Source of the DNA: Yamagishiella unicocca
Lineage: Eukaryota; Chlorophyta; Chlorophyceae; Chlamydomonadales; Volvocaceae
Length of the DNA stretch: 64,000 nucleotides
Assembly: GCA_003116995.1 (NCBI GenBank)
Contig: BDSL01000036.1
Location: forward strand, 62,001 to 126,000
Direction of reading: 5' to 3'
Below, in pieces: positions 52,901 to 63,716 of the stretch. A model generated the notes under the pieces. The model was given only the letters and a program-made list of their open reading frames with translations. It searched no databases and was not told the origin of the DNA. The translations under genes were made by a program, and so were the position numbers. Every line of letters starts with the position of its first letter. The first letter of the stretch is position 1.

Positions 52901-55434
52901 GTCAGCCCTGGGTGTCGTAGCTGGGTCGAATTCGCGGCAGGGCACCAGCAATGCGAACCAAGGTGGGCCGCTGGTAGCTGACAACCACAAGGAATATGCG
53001 CTGCGATCGGCTGTGCAGGTGGGTGCGTCCGTCGGAATGTACAGAAGTTGGATGCGTGCGTCAGTATGCCTTCGTCGTCAGCCATGCTGACGTCTTGTTC
53101 ACGCAGGTTGCTGCCATGACGGTGCGTGAGCTTGTGGGGCCGCACTGCCATGACATCATCGTGTGTCCACAGCTCTGCCATGACCTGGAAACTGAACAGC
53201 AGAGCAGCAGCGCGCCCCAGCCGGCCTCTGCTGTAGCAGAGGGCGGTGGGCGTGTTGAACAGCCCGATGCAAGCAAGACGGACGGGAGGGCAGCCGAGGC
53301 AGCTGTGCAGCAACAGCCGCGATTGGTACGAGTAGAGGTATCCCTATTGGTGCTGGAACGTATCGACGAGGCTGGTGAGCTCGGCAAGGCAAATCCAGTG
53401 TCGAAAGTGTTCCGGTCTGTTTACTTGCTCGGCATCCTTCACCGGGAACGGGGTTGCACACAAAGGCATCCCACCTTGAAACTTGACCCACGCCATTGCT
53501 CTAAGCCAATGCAAGGCTCCCTAATGACCGGGTCGGGAAGTCAGTCCTTCGCTGCGCTACGGTGTTGGTTTTGTCCGTGTGATGCGTCTCCAGTGCGCGC
53601 CCTCCACCACCCCGTTCCCTGCCGCCCACGCCATGATCCGGTACAGCCGAGCCAAAGGCCATCGCGAGACAGAAAGCGTCACCGGACGCGTCCAGCGGTG
53701 GATCGGCCTCAGTCTCGCTGCTCGGCTCGCCTGTTCCTCCGGCACCGACGGCTGCAACCGCGCGGGACCGCATCACATCAGTCATGGGCACCCGGACGCC
53801 GGCCATGCCGCGCCGTCTGCCTCCTCCAGGCGCTCCCACCACTGCTACTAGCTACTTCAGCGGGCAGTCACAACAGCCGGCTCCAGCCAATCCAAGCACG
53901 AATCCCACAAGCACCCAGCCGGCCTGGGCCGGTGCTGCAGATGGAGCCGCAGCCGGCCGTGCCAGCACACCGGCAACGACGGTGGGCTCGTCTGCCGCTA
54001 CGACGTGTGGCGCGACAGCCGCCAGTCCTCGCACCGGCGGGGCCCAGTCGCCGCAGGCATCCGCAGCAGCTGCGGCAGTAGCCGAGAGCAACAGGGCCCG
54101 GAAGCAAGCGCGTCTGGCAGCCATGTCTGCCCTTGCGGGCGGTACGGCCGCCAGTAGTAACATGCCCGGGGGCGCTGCCAACTATGGCCAGAGCGCGGGC
54201 AGCGCACGCGGAGGAAATGCCGCAGCCGGAAGCAATGGTGCATGGGGTGGCGCTGTCTCCGCGAGGGGCTACCCTCAGCAGCAGCAGCATATGCAGCCGC
54301 CTGCGCAGACCGTGCCGCCACCTCCGGCGCCTGAAGTTGACGGGGCGGGCGGCCCTGGCGTCATGTTTGGCCTGCAGCAGATTCCACGCCTGGCAGAGAG
54401 CTTGGTGAGTGAGAGGCGGTATGAGAAGGCGAAGGCTGTTGGGCCCACATTGCAATGTTGCAAGCAGTGTGGCACCGTTCTGGCGCTACATCTGGACTGT
54501 ATGGTTATGGTGTTGCAGCCTTTTTAGTTGGGAGTGTCCTGAGGAACACGGGTCCGGAGAGTAGCCTCGGACATATGGAACGACGGAGCCCACCCGCCAT
54601 CCTCGACTCCTGTGCCCCAGCAGGTCACGTCCCTTGTGGCCCAGTCTCTGGACCTACCGCCCCAGGCGGCCCGCTGGCGTCATCAGCAGCGCGCACCCGC
54701 ATCCATGGGCCGTGCCGCTGCGCCATCCGTGTTCAACTTGCCGAAGGTAAGCTGCGGCGTGGGAGTGTCACCCGATGGTCGCAATTTTGCCAGATCCGCC
54801 AGATTACGGAGGCTTGTAGATGTCCAATTGGTTGTGAGGCCGGACTTGACGGCAGTGGGGCTGTTAGTGCCCTGGCACTTACATGCAACTGCATGTGCTG
54901 CGGAGAGGCGGTTGCACCTTTTGCTTCATTGCTCTGTCAGTGACTGTCGGGTTCAATCGGTCCTTGTTACCCGTGCATTCCCCTCGACGGACAAACTCCA
55001 TCTCCCCTTGCGCCGTTTAGGTGGATGCTGACCTGCATGACGTGGATGACAGCTGGCTGGACGGCCAGGTGAGGTCCGGCAGCACCACGCACGTGTAACA
55101 GCTCGGTTCTTTGTAATTGTCCTAGGTGCTGCTCTAGGGAGGGTCACTGCCAGCATACAAGCCCTGTCGACTGCCCAACGCCGGACCCAACTCACTATTT
55201 CCATGGCATTAGACTGGGTTCTGCTCTGTTAAATCATCCCATTGCGCGCAGGGTGATGGATTGGGTCGCGGCCTGCAGCAGCTCATCATGAGCATGCGCC
55301 TGCCAGGCCTGGCTCATGGCGATGGGAGCACCCCTGCAGGAGCAGTGGGGCCGGCAGCAGTGCGCAACCGTGTGGCGGGCATGCTTGATCTAGAGAGAAA
55401 AGACTTGTGGGATGGACCAGGTGGAGCTGCATAG
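49995..55434 (+). CDS. divergent FtsZ-like (FtsZ3/ARC3-type?) plastid protein
   Basis: Eighteen exons in phase: 49995-50144, 50285-50356, 50437-50508, 50589-50660, 50740-50811, 50892-50958, 51039-51091, 51170-51364, 51527-51670, 51876-51994, 52102-52214, 52492-52595, 52824-53018, 53107-53374, 53647-54404, 54624-54746, 55021-55068, 55252-55434; 935 residues. Residues 1-50 look like a transit peptide. Exons 2-5 encode four 24-residue Pro/Ala repeats (for example APVQPANNPVKPATTVTAAA). The FtsZ fold then reads LKVIGLGLRGISAVNRLIG, AEFWALDSDKRV, VFVLGSAFGSPGGAPM, ALTRPFEFEGARRLEAADTL, IADNTLVYTVQSTLWALR and SPFLDNKLESATGVLCVLRV. The canonical GGGTGTG signature is replaced by GSAFGSPGG, so GTP binding is doubtful. 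A 400-residue low-complexity tail ends in short helices. Likely role: a regulator of plastid division (inferred). No MORN repeats are visible. Confidence 0.75.
50285..50811 (+). repeat. tandem exon amplification, 4 units of about 152 bp
   Basis: Four exons of exactly 72 nt start at 50285, 50437, 50589 and 50740 (spacings 152, 152, 151), each flanked by CAG acceptors and GTAAG donors with similar introns (for example GGCGGGG...TTCTGCAG before units 2 and 4). All are phase 0, so any number of units keeps the frame. The encoded 24-mers share the pattern (A/V)xVS/QxANNPxKPxTxxAAAAQPxT. Confidence 0.95.
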
Positions 55435-55771
55435 TGCAATCATCGATGTACAGTGCATGGGATGTGGGGTGAGGGAGTTGGTCGGACGACTGTACCACAA
55501 TAGTTGTATGAGGCGCCAAGGCGAACGGTAACGGTGAATGTGCGCGAGTGCCATATCTGTTGCTGCCATTAGCTTTGGCAGGTGTATATGTTGCTATCAT
55601 AAAAATTTACAGTCGATGCCAAGGATTTGAAACCATTTGACTGTCCCGCGCTATTTTCACAAACCCTAGTCAACACGCAGTCCAACGTTGGCACGAATCC
55701 AGTGGTTGCGTTTTGAGATTGGAGTAGGGGTAGAATACGACAGGTGTACACGTAGGTAGTGGCGATAGTTC
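55435..55771. promoter_or_regulatory. short spacer between FtsZ-like and acetylornithine deacetylase genes
   Basis: 337 bases separating a stop codon from the next start codon on the same strand. It must contain the FtsZ-like 3' UTR and the next promoter. No TGTAA was noticed here; genes this close may overlap in UTRs. Confidence 0.4.
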
Positions 55772-58700
55772 ATGCTGCGGAAAGCAGCGCGCAGGACTTT
55801 GGTGGTGGTTGCCAATAGCCAACCTCGACCGCGGAACATTTCCAGGCGGCTTTTTAACTTGGCTTTGCCTCTTCTCAGCACTGGATTAACAACACACTAC
55901 GCCTGTTCGGCACCAATACCAGCTCAGCATATCGACATGGTCGACAATATGCCACTCGAGTCGCTTACCCTTGATGACGATCGTTTTGTTGATCTACTGC
56001 GCAAGCTCATAGGAGAAGCGAAGCATCTTCAAAACAACCCTCCTGAGGCAGTGCCCAAAGAGGACAGAGGTGCGTAGCCTCTCATGGTCTCTCTCGCGTC
56101 AGGGGTCCCGAAGAGAGGCAGGGTACAACGGTGGCGAAACGAAGCAGTTGTGCATTTGAATTACATGTGTAGCCTTGCGAGGGCGTCGTGCCTCTAGATC
56201 ACCTTTTTTAACTCTTCTGCACAACTCCCCTTCCCTTCATGCTCGGGCCTCGGCAGCCGTGCGCCACGTGCTTGACGTGCTACAGCCACTTAGCGAAGAG
56301 GAGGGTGGACCGCTCCGCATCCGGCATATCTCCTACGTCGAGGGCCGTGGAAACATCATAGTGGAGGTGTGTCGCCGCTGGGATGGGTTGGGGTCCCCCC
56401 AGTTGGCGGGGAGCACACGAGTACGACTTCGGCGGCGCAAGCACTTTGCCAGCGTCAGCACGGAGAACGGCAGCTAGTAAGGGCGTAAGGCCGGGCAGGG
56501 CGCACGCTACTACACGATGGTATCGCCCACCCATTACCACACGCCGTTCTGCGTAGGGCCTCGGAACTGGAGGTTCTAACTGGATGGCTCGCGCAGTACC
56601 ATGGGACGTGTTCAGTACTCGGCCCGGCCCGGCATGGCATTCGATACGACGCTGTTTGCAAGCGTAACGAGTATCAAGTACTCGCGTCTAGACTCTGCGG
56701 GTCTAGTGTCCGTGGGTTCCTGCTGCTGGGCTCCTGTTGAGCCCCTTGCAATCCCCCCGCCCCGCCCGCCCCGCCCTGCAGTACCCGGGCGAGGCCGATG
56801 GCGGCATCATGTCGTTTGTGGGCTGCCACATGGACGTGGTGAGTGACGTGTGGCGGGACCGGGTGACTTCTGACAGGGCGTGTGGTGGTGGTGTGTGGGG
56901 GGCGTGACGTCTTGTGGTGGTGTGGGGGGGGGGGACGTCTTACGGGGCGTGTGGTGGTGGTGGTGTGTGTTTTATAAATGCTGCGCTGAGCCGCGAAGCC
57001 GGTGGTGTGTGTGTGTGTGCGTGTTGGGGTGACGTCTTGGCAGGACGTGCGGTGGGGGGACGTCACGCCGTTCCGGTACACTGACTGCAAGCTCTCACTG
57101 CAGCTAACCATACCGGCAGCCCGCCGGCAACTATGCATCATTTACCACTTCACGGCTCATCACACACTTTCTACGTTTCACTGAAAACTGGTGCAGCTGC
57201 TGCACACGCACCTGCTCGCTGCTCGCTGCGTAGTGACTTGTCCGTGGCCTTCGGGTCCTCGGATGCCTTATCGGCTACACGCTACATCGGCTACACGCTA
57301 CACGGCTGCACGCCGCACCCGAGCGCTGCGGCCCTGACCCCCGTTGCTCTGTCCTGTTGCCGCGGCGGCTGCAGGTCACTGCGAACCCGGACACCTGGGC
57401 CTTCGACCCCTTTGCGTTGTCCATCGATGGCGACAAGCTGCGTGGCCGAGGCACCACCGACTGCCTGGGACACGTGGCGCTGGTGACCGAGTTCTTCAGG
57501 TCGGACCATGGGGGCCTGCAGGGCGCCGCCGGGGCAGCCAGGTCAATGCGCCGGTGTAGGGCCTCCCCTGCTGGGTGTAGCGGCTGCAGGGCAGCTGGGC
57601 AGTCACCAGCACGGACCAAGCGACCAAGCTAGTGAGGGAGCTACCTCCCACGTGTGTAAAAGGACCTCGCCCCTGCATCTCCCCTCCTGCCCTGTCCTAA
57701 ACGGTTCTTCTTCCGTACACGGGTTTTCCTTGCAACCCTCCTGCCCTGGTTCGGCGCGCAGGCAGCTGGCTGTGGCCCGGCCGCGGCTCAAGCGCACCAT
57801 CGTGGGGGTTTATATCGCCAACGAGGAGAACAGCAAGGTGCGTGAGGGCGCGGGACCTAGCGGCTGGGGTCGGCGGACGCAACGGGGAAGCCGAAAGAAT
57901 CGGGCGGCGGAAGAAGCCAGGCGAGGGGGGGTTGAGGAAAGCCCGGGGAGAGGCGAGTAGCTATATTGCATTGCCTGTGCTGTTACAGGCGGAATGCTCC
58001 TTCCCCCTCTCCTGAGCTAAGTAAGTACCATGCTCTCCCGACAGCCCGCATGTCGAAACGCCGCAGACAGCCTGGAATCCCCCCCGCTACGCCTCGCGTA
58101 ACTGACAGTCCCAACAGCCGCGCACAAGTACTCCAAACCCAAAACCCTCACAAACACCCCAAATCCAAATCCAGATCCTCGGCATCGGGATAGACGAGCT
58201 GGTGGCTCGCCACCTGCTGGACAACCTTCGCGCTGGGCCCCTCTACTGGTGCGCCTCCTCCTGTGCCGCAGTACCCCGTGTCGTACTGTGTCGTACAGTT
58301 CAGCGCGCAATAATGCCGACCAGGCACCGGGTGTCTGCGGGCCTGGTTGCTCCCTGCTCACGTGCCTTCGCGTCGCCCTTACACCGGACAGTCCTCCGCC
58401 TGACCGGCGTCGGCGCTTCCTGACCTCTGACACGCGCAGGGTAGATGTGGCGGACTCGCAGCCTTGCATCGGCACGGGCGGCATCGTGGCTTGGTCTCTA
58501 AAGGTGGGGCGGGACATCGCGGGACTGTTGTGAGACGCCGCGTGGGGTGGTGCGGATGCCGCGTGGGCCGCTGTGGATCAAGGGGCGCGGCGGGAGAGCG
58601 TAAGAAGGAACAGGAGAGAAGGGGGCATGGGCCAGCGAGTTTAGGGCCATCGGAGTGGGCCCTCCAGGGCATGGGCGTCGCATGTACGGTAAATGACAAA

Positions 58701-61470
58701 TTTGTCGTCCCATTTGTCGTACTCACAGGCGTCCGGCAAGATGTTCCACAGCGGGCTGCCGCACAAATCCATCAACCCCATGGAGCTCTCCATTGCGGCG
58801 CTGCAGTACATGCAGGCGAGTGTGCGCGGCGGGCGGGTCGTGTCGGGCGCAGGCTAAGTCCCTCGGCTAAGGCTGCCATTGGCGCCCCTCCTTCGACCGC
58901 AGGACCGCTTCTACGCCGACTTTCCGCCCCACCCGGAGGAGGCCAGGTGCGCCCTGCACCGCACAGCGCCTGCCGCAGAAGCCCACGCCGCCACTCACCT
59001 CATCCAACCCACCAATTCCACTAGGTTCACTCAACCCACTCATCCCCACCAAACCAACTAAGCACTAACTTCGGGGTTCCGTCATATAGGTACGGCTTCG
59101 CGACACCATCCACGATGAAGCCAACGCAGTGGTCCTATCCGGGTAGGCAAACAGGCAGCTGTACCCACAACAATAATCGTCACCTTGCAGAACGGTGATT
59201 TCCCAGCGGGTCGCCTCGGCACCATCTCTCCCCGTCGGACTGGTCGTCTGTACCGTCTGTCCATCCATACCACGGCTAAACCCTCTAAAACCCTAAATAC
59301 CTTATCCCTAAACGCTCTCGGTCGGTTGCCCGCTTGCGCTGGCAGGTGGCTCCATCAACCAGATCCCTGGAGAGGCAACGGTGTGCGGCGACTGTCGTAT
59401 CACACCCTTTTACGACGTGGAGCAGGTACGACAAGCTGTCGTCGGTACGACGCGTGCGAGCGGCCATGACCCACGGGACCGTTGGAAGTCCCATCTAAAC
59501 GACCTGAGCGCGGCTGCTCCTTTCACAGCGCAGAACACGTGCGCAGGCACCATCCGGTTGCCGTTCCTCGCCGCGCTGATCCGCGCCGATTCGCGTCGTG
59601 CGTGGTGCGCAGGTGATGGAGAAGCTCCGCTTGTATGTGGATGACCTCAATTCGGTGTCCACCGGCGTGCTAGAAGGCCTGCCCGTCCGCGGGCCCTGCT
59701 CCAAGTGCGTTTCGACATTTCAGGGTTGGCGATTCGGGCTCTCGTCCCGTTGTCTCCTTGCTCCAATGCCTCCCGTACCTCATCTGTCGCCAACCCCACA
59801 CGCCGAAAAGCAAAGCGAAGCCTTTACGCGGTTTATGAGTGGCACACGCCAATCACTTCTCATTGCGCGTGTTAAAGTTTTGCTTCAGCTGCAGATCATT
59901 TTCCCCTCCAATTTCAAGTCACTGTTCCTCTTAAAACCCGCCCCCAGATACCTCCTGCCCGATGAGGGCCTTCGCGGCAAGCTGGAGCTGACCTTCTTCG
60001 ATTCCCACTCCAAGGGCATCGCCTGCAACCTGGACAGCGATGGTGCGTCTGGGATTTTAGGTTTTTCTTGCCGGTACTCCGGCTTGTTTTTTATGCCAAA
60101 GGGACCGAGCGAGGTGCTGGAAGGGTCGCCAAGACGATCCCTACGCGCCTCAAGCTAAACCAGCCATGACCACATCTTCACCCATTCAAGAGCTCATGCA
60201 TCTGCAACTATCCGATGGCACTCCCCACCTCCCACCCGTGTCGCGTAACCGGTTTTTATGCCACTCCCCCCACCCGCCCCGCTGCCCGCAGGTTTCCACG
60301 CAATGACTGCGGCCTTCACGAAGGTGTACGGTTTCTGCAAGCCGTACGCGATTACGGGCAGCTTGCCTTGCATCCGGGAGCTGCAGGTACGGTTGTGTTG
60401 ACGAGCAGCCGTGGGGTCGGTCCCGACGTGTGCCCGCTCAGCATTGCAGCACGGCCCCCACTGGTCGTTTCCTGTCTCTAGCGGGCGCACTTCAGCGATC
60501 TGTCGTACGTTGGTCTCTCTGATCTCGCCGTACCGCTCCAGTGGGTCATGTTAACCACGCCCGTCCATTCGGACGCCTTGCGCACCCTTAACACCGCTCC
60601 TGCCTCTTGGATCGCGGGCCTCCACAACCATAAAAGCCCATAACGGAGTTCCTCTGCACCGCGACAAAGTTCGCGGTGTTGCCAGAGCTACTTTAGCAGA
60701 GCTACCCGCAACGACATTTAACGTCGCCATCACGGCCGTTCCCCCTATGATATGGGTGTCTGCAACCTAGCATACGAAACCCTCCGGTTGTGAACTCACA
60801 GCACTCCTCCACTCCATCACCCCTGGCGTCCGCACAGGAGGCCGGGTACGATGGTAAGCAAGCGAGAGCAGTGGCGATGCCAGGATACCACAACCGTTGT
60901 GGTTCTGGAGCTGTGCCAGCACGGTGCCCTCGTGTACCTACAGCTTCGCCGCGCACACAACTCCGCATCCCCATGGCTGAGCTGTTGATGGGTGAAGGTT
61001 TCCTGCGATTCCCCCTCCGTTGATGACCTGGCTGCTTCCATAGGCTTGGTAGGTCTTACTGCTCACCTGTTTTTATCCGCTTCCCTCCCGTCCTCATTCA
61101 ACTTTGCAGTGCAGTGCATCGGCTTCGGCCGCATGGCGACGTACCACGCCGTGGATGAGTAAGTCGGCAGGTTCCACCGGGGGCGGATCTGGGTCGGGCA
61201 GCCGCGTTCGGGTGTTTTTGGGGCTTCGGTCGTTTACTTACCATCCTGTGCTGCTGGCTGCTGTCTTGGGCTTCGGAGCCGCTTAGGACGCCGGTGCTGC
61301 ACACCCGTATTGCGTGCGGTGTCGTTCCACATGCTCGCCTGCTGCACGCTCCACTTGTCCGCACCAAACGCCGCGCCACGTGTGCTGCCGACAGGTACGC
61401 TCTGCTGTCGGACTTCCGGAAGGGTTTCCAGGTGATGCGGGAGTTGGTGCACCACTTTAACGAGAACTGA
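55772..61470 (+). CDS. acetylornithine deacetylase (M20 metallopeptidase family), plant type
   Basis: Seventeen exons in phase: 55772-56069, 56257-56366, 56782-56838, 57375-57499, 57762-57837, 58175-58248, 58440-58503, 58729-58815, 58903-58946, 59090-59142, 59346-59425, 59613-59704, 59948-60042, 60292-60386, 60838-60853, 61110-61158, 61395-61470; 496 residues. The first ~55 residues (MLRKAARRTLVVVANSQPRP) look like an organellar targeting peptide; the mature part starts near FVDLLRKLIGEAKHLQNNPP. Metal and catalytic motifs: FVGCHMDVVTANPDTWAFDP (His), DKLRGRGTTDCLGHVAL (Asp), YIANEENSK (Glu-Glu), KMFHSGLPHKSINPMEL, FATPSTMKPTQWSYPGGSIN, RMATYHAVDEYALL (C-terminal His). It matches plant acetylornithine deacetylase throughout. 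The reaction is hydrolysis of N-acetylornithine to ornithine and acetate in arginine/polyamine metabolism. Exon 8 ends in a GC donor and exon 15 is only 16 nt. Confidence 0.95.
56876..57020 (+). repeat. GTGGTGGTG/GACGTCTT repeat in intron 3
   Basis: Imperfect tandem units combining (GTG)n with GGGGGACGTCTTACGGGGCG, beginning about 40 bases after the donor at 56839. Confidence 0.8.
57696..57740 (+). repeat. dispersed intron module B, sense copy (deacetylase intron 4)
   Basis: CCTAAACGGTTCTTCTTCCG, TACACGGGTTTTCCTTGCAA, 20 bases before the acceptor at 57761. It corresponds to the reverse complement of the long copy at 28739. Confidence 0.5.
60231..60262 (+). repeat. degenerate intron module A (deacetylase intron 13)
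   Basis: CGTGTCGCGTAACCGGTTTT followed by TATGCC, about 30 bases before the acceptor at 60291. Confidence 0.45.
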
Positions 61471-61708
61471 GCCGGGCCGCGCGAACTGGCAGTGTTGCAC
61501 GCCCGTCACTGGCTGTCGCTGAAGCGCTGTTGCCTAGGCGGCTGGTGCCTGCCTTGCCGACAACCCATACACGAGGAGGGACGCCTACCTTTCGCTGTGA
61601 ATGCACTTTGCTCCAACTAGCAGTTGGATTTTGAGGATCCGTACTTTTGCATCCGTACGCAGTCGGTTGTGACCCTGGCTGCTGGCTCCCAGGGGGGTGT
61701 ACCTTCCT

Positions 61709-61713
61709 TGTAA
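61709..61713 (+). promoter_or_regulatory. putative poly(A) signal TGTAA for acetylornithine deacetylase
   Basis: TGTAA about 240 bases past the stop codon on the sense strand. Confidence 0.45.
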
Positions 61714-63124
61714 CCCTGGTTGAGGCTGGAAGCTGCGTCCCCTTCACACACCCCGAACTGCTGAATGGGACGCTGCACAAATGAACCTGTTAGTTGTCCA
61801 AACAAGAAGTGACGCGCACCATACGACTGCAAAGCCACGAAGGGCGCTATAAGAGGGAGAGTGGCCTTGACTGACTGGCCGTAATCAATGTCTAACTCAC
61901 GCCAACTTGGCACTAACTCGTGGCGATCTCAGTTGTAGGGTTTTCCTGTTTCCCGAGCTGTCTATGCGAAATTCGTGTTTAGCTGGCGGAGCGAAGGGGT
62001 TGGATGCGAGAACAATACAATTAGCACCAGCCGTGCCCAGAAACGTGTGAGTTCAAGAATATACCGCATCGTGTTTTGCCCAAGGACAGCAGTGGGAGTG
62101 GACGGCAGAGATTATAGAGCCGAGCGCCTGGATAGGATATGACATGTTGCTCGTTGCCATTTGGGCAAGATTCCGGTACGAGGCTGGGCGGCCTCGTGAC
62201 CATATGCCAACTACGCGGCGCTTGCACGCGACACAAAAACATTGGGCGCGGAAATGCGCTCAAGCTGGGATATGCATCTGAACCTGAAGTAGCTCAGTAT
62301 GGCTCAGATGTTCGACCACCGCTTCAGCGTGCGCCTCGCCAAGCTTTTGCAGTTGCACACCCGCGCGCACGCCAGATAACTCTCACATCTTAGGATAAAT
62401 ATTTTCGTATATTTCTACAATATCTTGTTGTCTCTTCGAAAACGTTCAAATGGTGCGGTCAACGGTACGGTACGGGCGTTCTATTGTGAACGACGCCCGC
62501 CATTCCCTTATAGGTGGAGGACACCGTTTTTTCAGATACACCGAGGAATAATATAATGTGTAATGTTGAACGTTATAAATCTCATTCGATCAGGGCGGTG
62601 CCGTTTCGTGGCTTTTCTCGCTAACAAAATCTCTCGCTTCTTCCCACCTCTGGGCATGCCGTGTTCTTACTTCAGCGCGAGTCATCCTTCATACAGCTTG
62701 CAAAAACTGTCCTATCAATGTATCATCTTATTACCGCGTTATACGTCTTGCGTGTGGATGGATGGTGCCCTGGGCCGCGGGGTGTTTCTGCGAGTTTCTG
62801 TCCCCAGCCCGTCGGTCCCGACTGTCTGTTCCCGCCGTTTTTCCTGCGGTAGGCCTTGGGGTGCCTGGGATGTTCCCTCTGTCGCTTTCTTGGGTGAGGC
62901 GGGATCTCCTGTCTCCCCCGTGCTTTTTGGGGGCGTCTTCTGGCTGCTAGCATTGGCTTCTTGTACGGTGAGGTCTCAGTGTGGCCCCCCTCTTGTGTGT
63001 ACGGTGAGGTCTCAGTGTGGCCCCCCTCCGCGCGTGCGCCACTGCAAAATCAATATTACGTCCTGTGTACATACCGATGCAAGCGTGCAGTTTACTCCGT
63101 AGCCATGCGCATTGTTCCTTCAAG
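61714..63124. other. intergenic stretch, no gene recognised
   Basis: Lower-GC sequence, AT-rich around 62390-62440. The ORF 62563-63102 shows no domain and runs through the duplicated segment at 62963-63028. Confidence 0.45.
62963..63028 (+). repeat. two copies of a 30-bp segment
   Basis: GTACGGTGAGGTCTCAGTGT followed by GGCCCCCCTC occurs at 62963 and again at 62999, 36 bases apart. Confidence 0.9.
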
Positions 63125-63716
63125 TCAGGGTAACGACTCTGGCTGGCCATCTTCCAGGGGCGCCTGGGTACAGGCAAGCCCCGTGTCCCGCTTGTCCAGC
63201 AGATCACCTATGATTCGCAATCGCCGAGGCCTCCAATTCTACAATGGTTCAGTGTCCCGCGGTGTTCCCGTTTTTCCCTGCCTTTTGCTGGTTTGGGCCC
63301 CTTGTAACAAGCACTATTGCAAGTACTGACCGCTAGCAATCGCAACTGACAGTGTTTGCATAGGTCCCAGAGATGCACCCCATGGACGTTTAACTGTGAC
63401 ATGCGCATCATCTGGGGTCAACATACCCTTTGCCATTGTAACCCCTTCGAAAAGTGGTTGTGCCCCATTACTACCAAGTAATGGTCAAGGGTCGGTTTCT
63501 ACCCGGTCTTTACCGTTTCATGCGACATTGCATCACTTATTTGATCTCGGCAAGGAAGCAACTTTAGGATTTTGCTTTGATGCTCGCGTGCGAAGTTCAG
63601 TAGCTCAGCTCAGCATGGTTCCGTGCAGTACCTCTGGTAAGGCCGCGTCATCCAAGGTTTTACCTCCTCACCTTTCCCTGCCGTTTAAACAAAGACGTGC
63701 ACGAGTTGAGACCTGA
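63125..63716 (-). CDS. possible 3'-terminal exons of an unidentified gene (tentative)
   Basis: A last exon at 63207-63125 (acceptor ATAG; reading DLLDKRDTGLACTQAPLEDG, then QPESLP and a stop) can be joined in phase to an exon starting at 63411 after CCCCAG (DDAHVTVKRPWGASLGPMQT or an alternative frame). Another donor-bounded frame ends at 63673 (NSCTSLFKRQGK, donor GTGAGG). The chain is not unique, no domain is recognised, and the gene would continue to the right of the window. Confidence 0.25.
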
